A DNA stretch of 14,347 nucleotides from Tessaracoccus flavescens (GTDB taxonomy: Bacteria > Actinomycetota > Actinomycetes > Propionibacteriales > Propionibacteriaceae): the NCBI GenBank assembly GCA_020741375.1, contig DYZF01000123.1, positions 1 to 14,347 on the forward strand. The letters are read 5' to 3'. Below the pieces are notes generated by a model. The model saw only the letters and a list, made by a program, of their open reading frames with translations, did not search any database and was not told the DNA's origin. A program made the translations under genes and the position numbers. How positions within the stretch are numbered: position 1 is the stretch's first letter; the number at the start of each line of letters is the position of its first letter. Positions 13,611 to 14,347 of this stretch are shown in pieces.

Positions 13611-14114
13611 ATGTCTGAAACTTCTGCTGATGTGGTCTGGCTCACTCAGGAGGCCTACGACAAGCTCGAGGCCGAACTAGACGAGCTGAAGACCGTCGGG
13701 CGCCCCGAAGTGAGCGCCCGGATTGCTGCCGCCCGCGAAGAGGGCGACCTCTCTGAGAACGGCGGCTACCATGCTGCCCGCGAAGAGCAGGGCCAAATGG
13801 AGGGTCGAATCCGCCAGCTGGAGGACATCCTGCGTCGCGCCGAGGTGGGCGAGCCCGAGGGTGCCCCCGACGAGGTGGCCCCCGGCAAGCTGGTCACTGT
13901 TGCGTTCGACGGCGACGAGGACGACACCGACACCTTCCTGCTCGGTTCCCGCGAGGTGCTCGGGCTCGACGATTCGGTGGACACATCCGTGTACTCGCCG
14001 CAGTCCCCCCTCGGCGCCGCCGTGCTGGGCAAGAAGGTGGGCGACGAGGTCACCTACACCGCCCCCAACGGCAAGGAACTGATGGTCGTCGTCACCAAGG
14101 TCGAAACCCTGTAG
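13611..14114 (+). CDS. greA: Transcription elongation factor GreA
   Basis: A 167-residue factor that enters the secondary channel of RNA polymerase and stimulates transcript cleavage in backtracked complexes. The N-terminal coiled-coil hairpin runs to about residue 80. Its tip, AAREEGDLSENGGYHAAREEQ, carries the essential acidic pair of the DLSENG motif. The C-terminal domain contains PGKLVTVAFDGDEDD, SPQSPLGAAVLGKKVGDEVTY and a final beta strand LMVVVTKVETL. The inserted acidic run GDEDDTDTF and lack of a Gre-type VGxxEAD sequence match the actinobacterial GreA form. The ATG follows a -10 box by six bases. A strong terminator hairpin begins 21 bases after the stop. Confidence 0.95.
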   Translation: MSETSADVVWLTQEAYDKLEAELDELKTVGRPEVSARIAAAREEGDLSENGGYHAAREEQGQMEGRIRQLEDILRRAEVGEPEGAPDEVAPGKLVTVAFDGDEDDTDTFLLGSREVLGLDDSVDTSVYSPQSPLGAAVLGKKVGDEVTYTAPNGKELMVVVTKVETL

Positions 14115-14135
14115 TTCATCCACTCACAAGGCATG

Positions 14136-14175
14136 CGAAAGGCCGCCGCCCCACTTGGGGGCAGGCGGCCTTTCG
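14136..14175. terminator. Strong bidirectional terminator between greA and the convergent gene
   Basis: CGAAAGGCCGCC (14136-14147) pairs perfectly with GGCGGCCTTTCG (14164-14175), and an inner stem CCCC/GGGG with loop ACTT sits inside. On the plus strand the stem leads into TTTCGTTGTG; on the minus strand the same arm gives TTTCG followed by CATGCC. It lies between convergent stops at 14114 and 14186 and can serve both genes. It is the only clear intrinsic-type terminator in the window. Confidence 0.85.
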
Positions 14176-14185
14176 TTGTGTCGGG

Positions 14186-14347
14186 TCAGCCCAGCAGCTT
14201 GGCCGCAACCTCGGCACTCAGCTCGCCGCTGGCCACGCGGGCCAGGATCTGATCCTGCTCCGACATGGGCTGGCCGGCCGATGGCTCGGCGTGCGGTTGG
14301 GGCTCGGTGGGGGCGTCGTCGCCGGTGGTGGGCGTGAGGCCCAACTT
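14186..14347 (-). CDS. C-terminal end of an unrecognised protein (partial)
   Basis: A minus-strand frame is open from the window edge to TGA at 14186-14188, giving the last 53 residues of a protein whose start is outside. It has a Pro/Glu/Asp/Thr-rich linker (TTGDDAPTEPQPHAEP) followed by a short helical end, SEQDQILARVASGELSAEVA then AKLLG. That end resembles the short helix-turn-helix-like motif (EEGKISAEEALxLL type) found at the ends of several bacterial regulatory or stress proteins, but this is too little to assign a family. Convergent position with greA, a shared terminator and a codon pattern like its neighbours support it as a real gene. Confidence 0.6.
   Translation of the reverse strand, partial: KLGLTPTTGDDAPTEPQPHAEPSAGQPMSEQDQILARVASGELSAEVAAKLLG

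Noticed and set aside
1..14347. Mobile elements, CRISPR arrays, tRNA or rRNA genes, or a defence cluster
   Set aside because: No transposase, integrase, direct-repeat array, tRNA-like fold or defence-type gene set was seen. PIN-PhoH and the ankyrin lipoprotein alone do not make a defence system.

Overview
The window comes from a high-GC Gram-positive (actinobacterial) chromosome. The evidence is GC-rich codon use throughout, a mycothiol S-conjugate amidase (mycothiol is an actinobacterial thiol), a short-chain Z-isoprenyl diphosphate synthase of the Rv1086 type, the actinobacterial families DUF4245 and DUF4307, and many start codons placed directly behind a -10 box, as in leaderless transcripts. 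A member of the Propionibacteriaceae would fit, but genus cannot be read from this sequence alone. I see no rRNA, tRNA, CRISPR array, insertion sequence, phage gene or attachment site.

Layout, left to right. ilvA (+) converges on ispH (-). ispH diverges from a three-gene unit (+) made of an unrecognised protein, xseA and xseB. xseB converges on a DUF4245 membrane protein and the cis-prenyltransferase gene (both -). The prenyltransferase diverges from a hemolysin III/PAQR gene (trhA, +) across a region that holds a consensus -35 box and a 33-bp near-perfect palindrome. Next come a PIN-PhoH gene (+) with a structured leader and a possible 12-codon leader peptide, and a lipoprotein with two blocks of ankyrin repeats (+). 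These converge on a thioredoxin-fold/DUF255 (YyaL-like) gene (-). A rhomboid gene (+) then overlaps the end of mca (-), followed by a DUF4307 gene and greA (both +). A strong, probably bidirectional terminator separates greA from the C-terminal end of an unrecognised gene (-).

The genes do not form one pathway. They are a housekeeping neighbourhood: isoleucine synthesis (ilvA), isoprenoid supply and prenyl chain synthesis (ispH and the Z-prenyl synthase), DNA repair (xseA, xseB), RNA metabolism (phoH2, greA), thiol detoxification (mca) and membrane or envelope proteins. Gene order and relative strand closely follow, from my memory of the map, the Mycobacterium tuberculosis Rv1080c-Rv1110 region with many genes missing; ilvA, the ankyrin lipoprotein and the rhomboid gene are additions here, and phoH2 is moved and flipped.

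I do not see a previously undescribed multi-gene system. The most interesting signals are regulatory: the palindrome over the trhA promoter, the phoH leader with two mutually exclusive hairpins and a small ORF ending in one loop, and the near-universal leaderless layout of transcription-unit-leading genes. The internally duplicated ankyrin lipoprotein is the most unusual protein.
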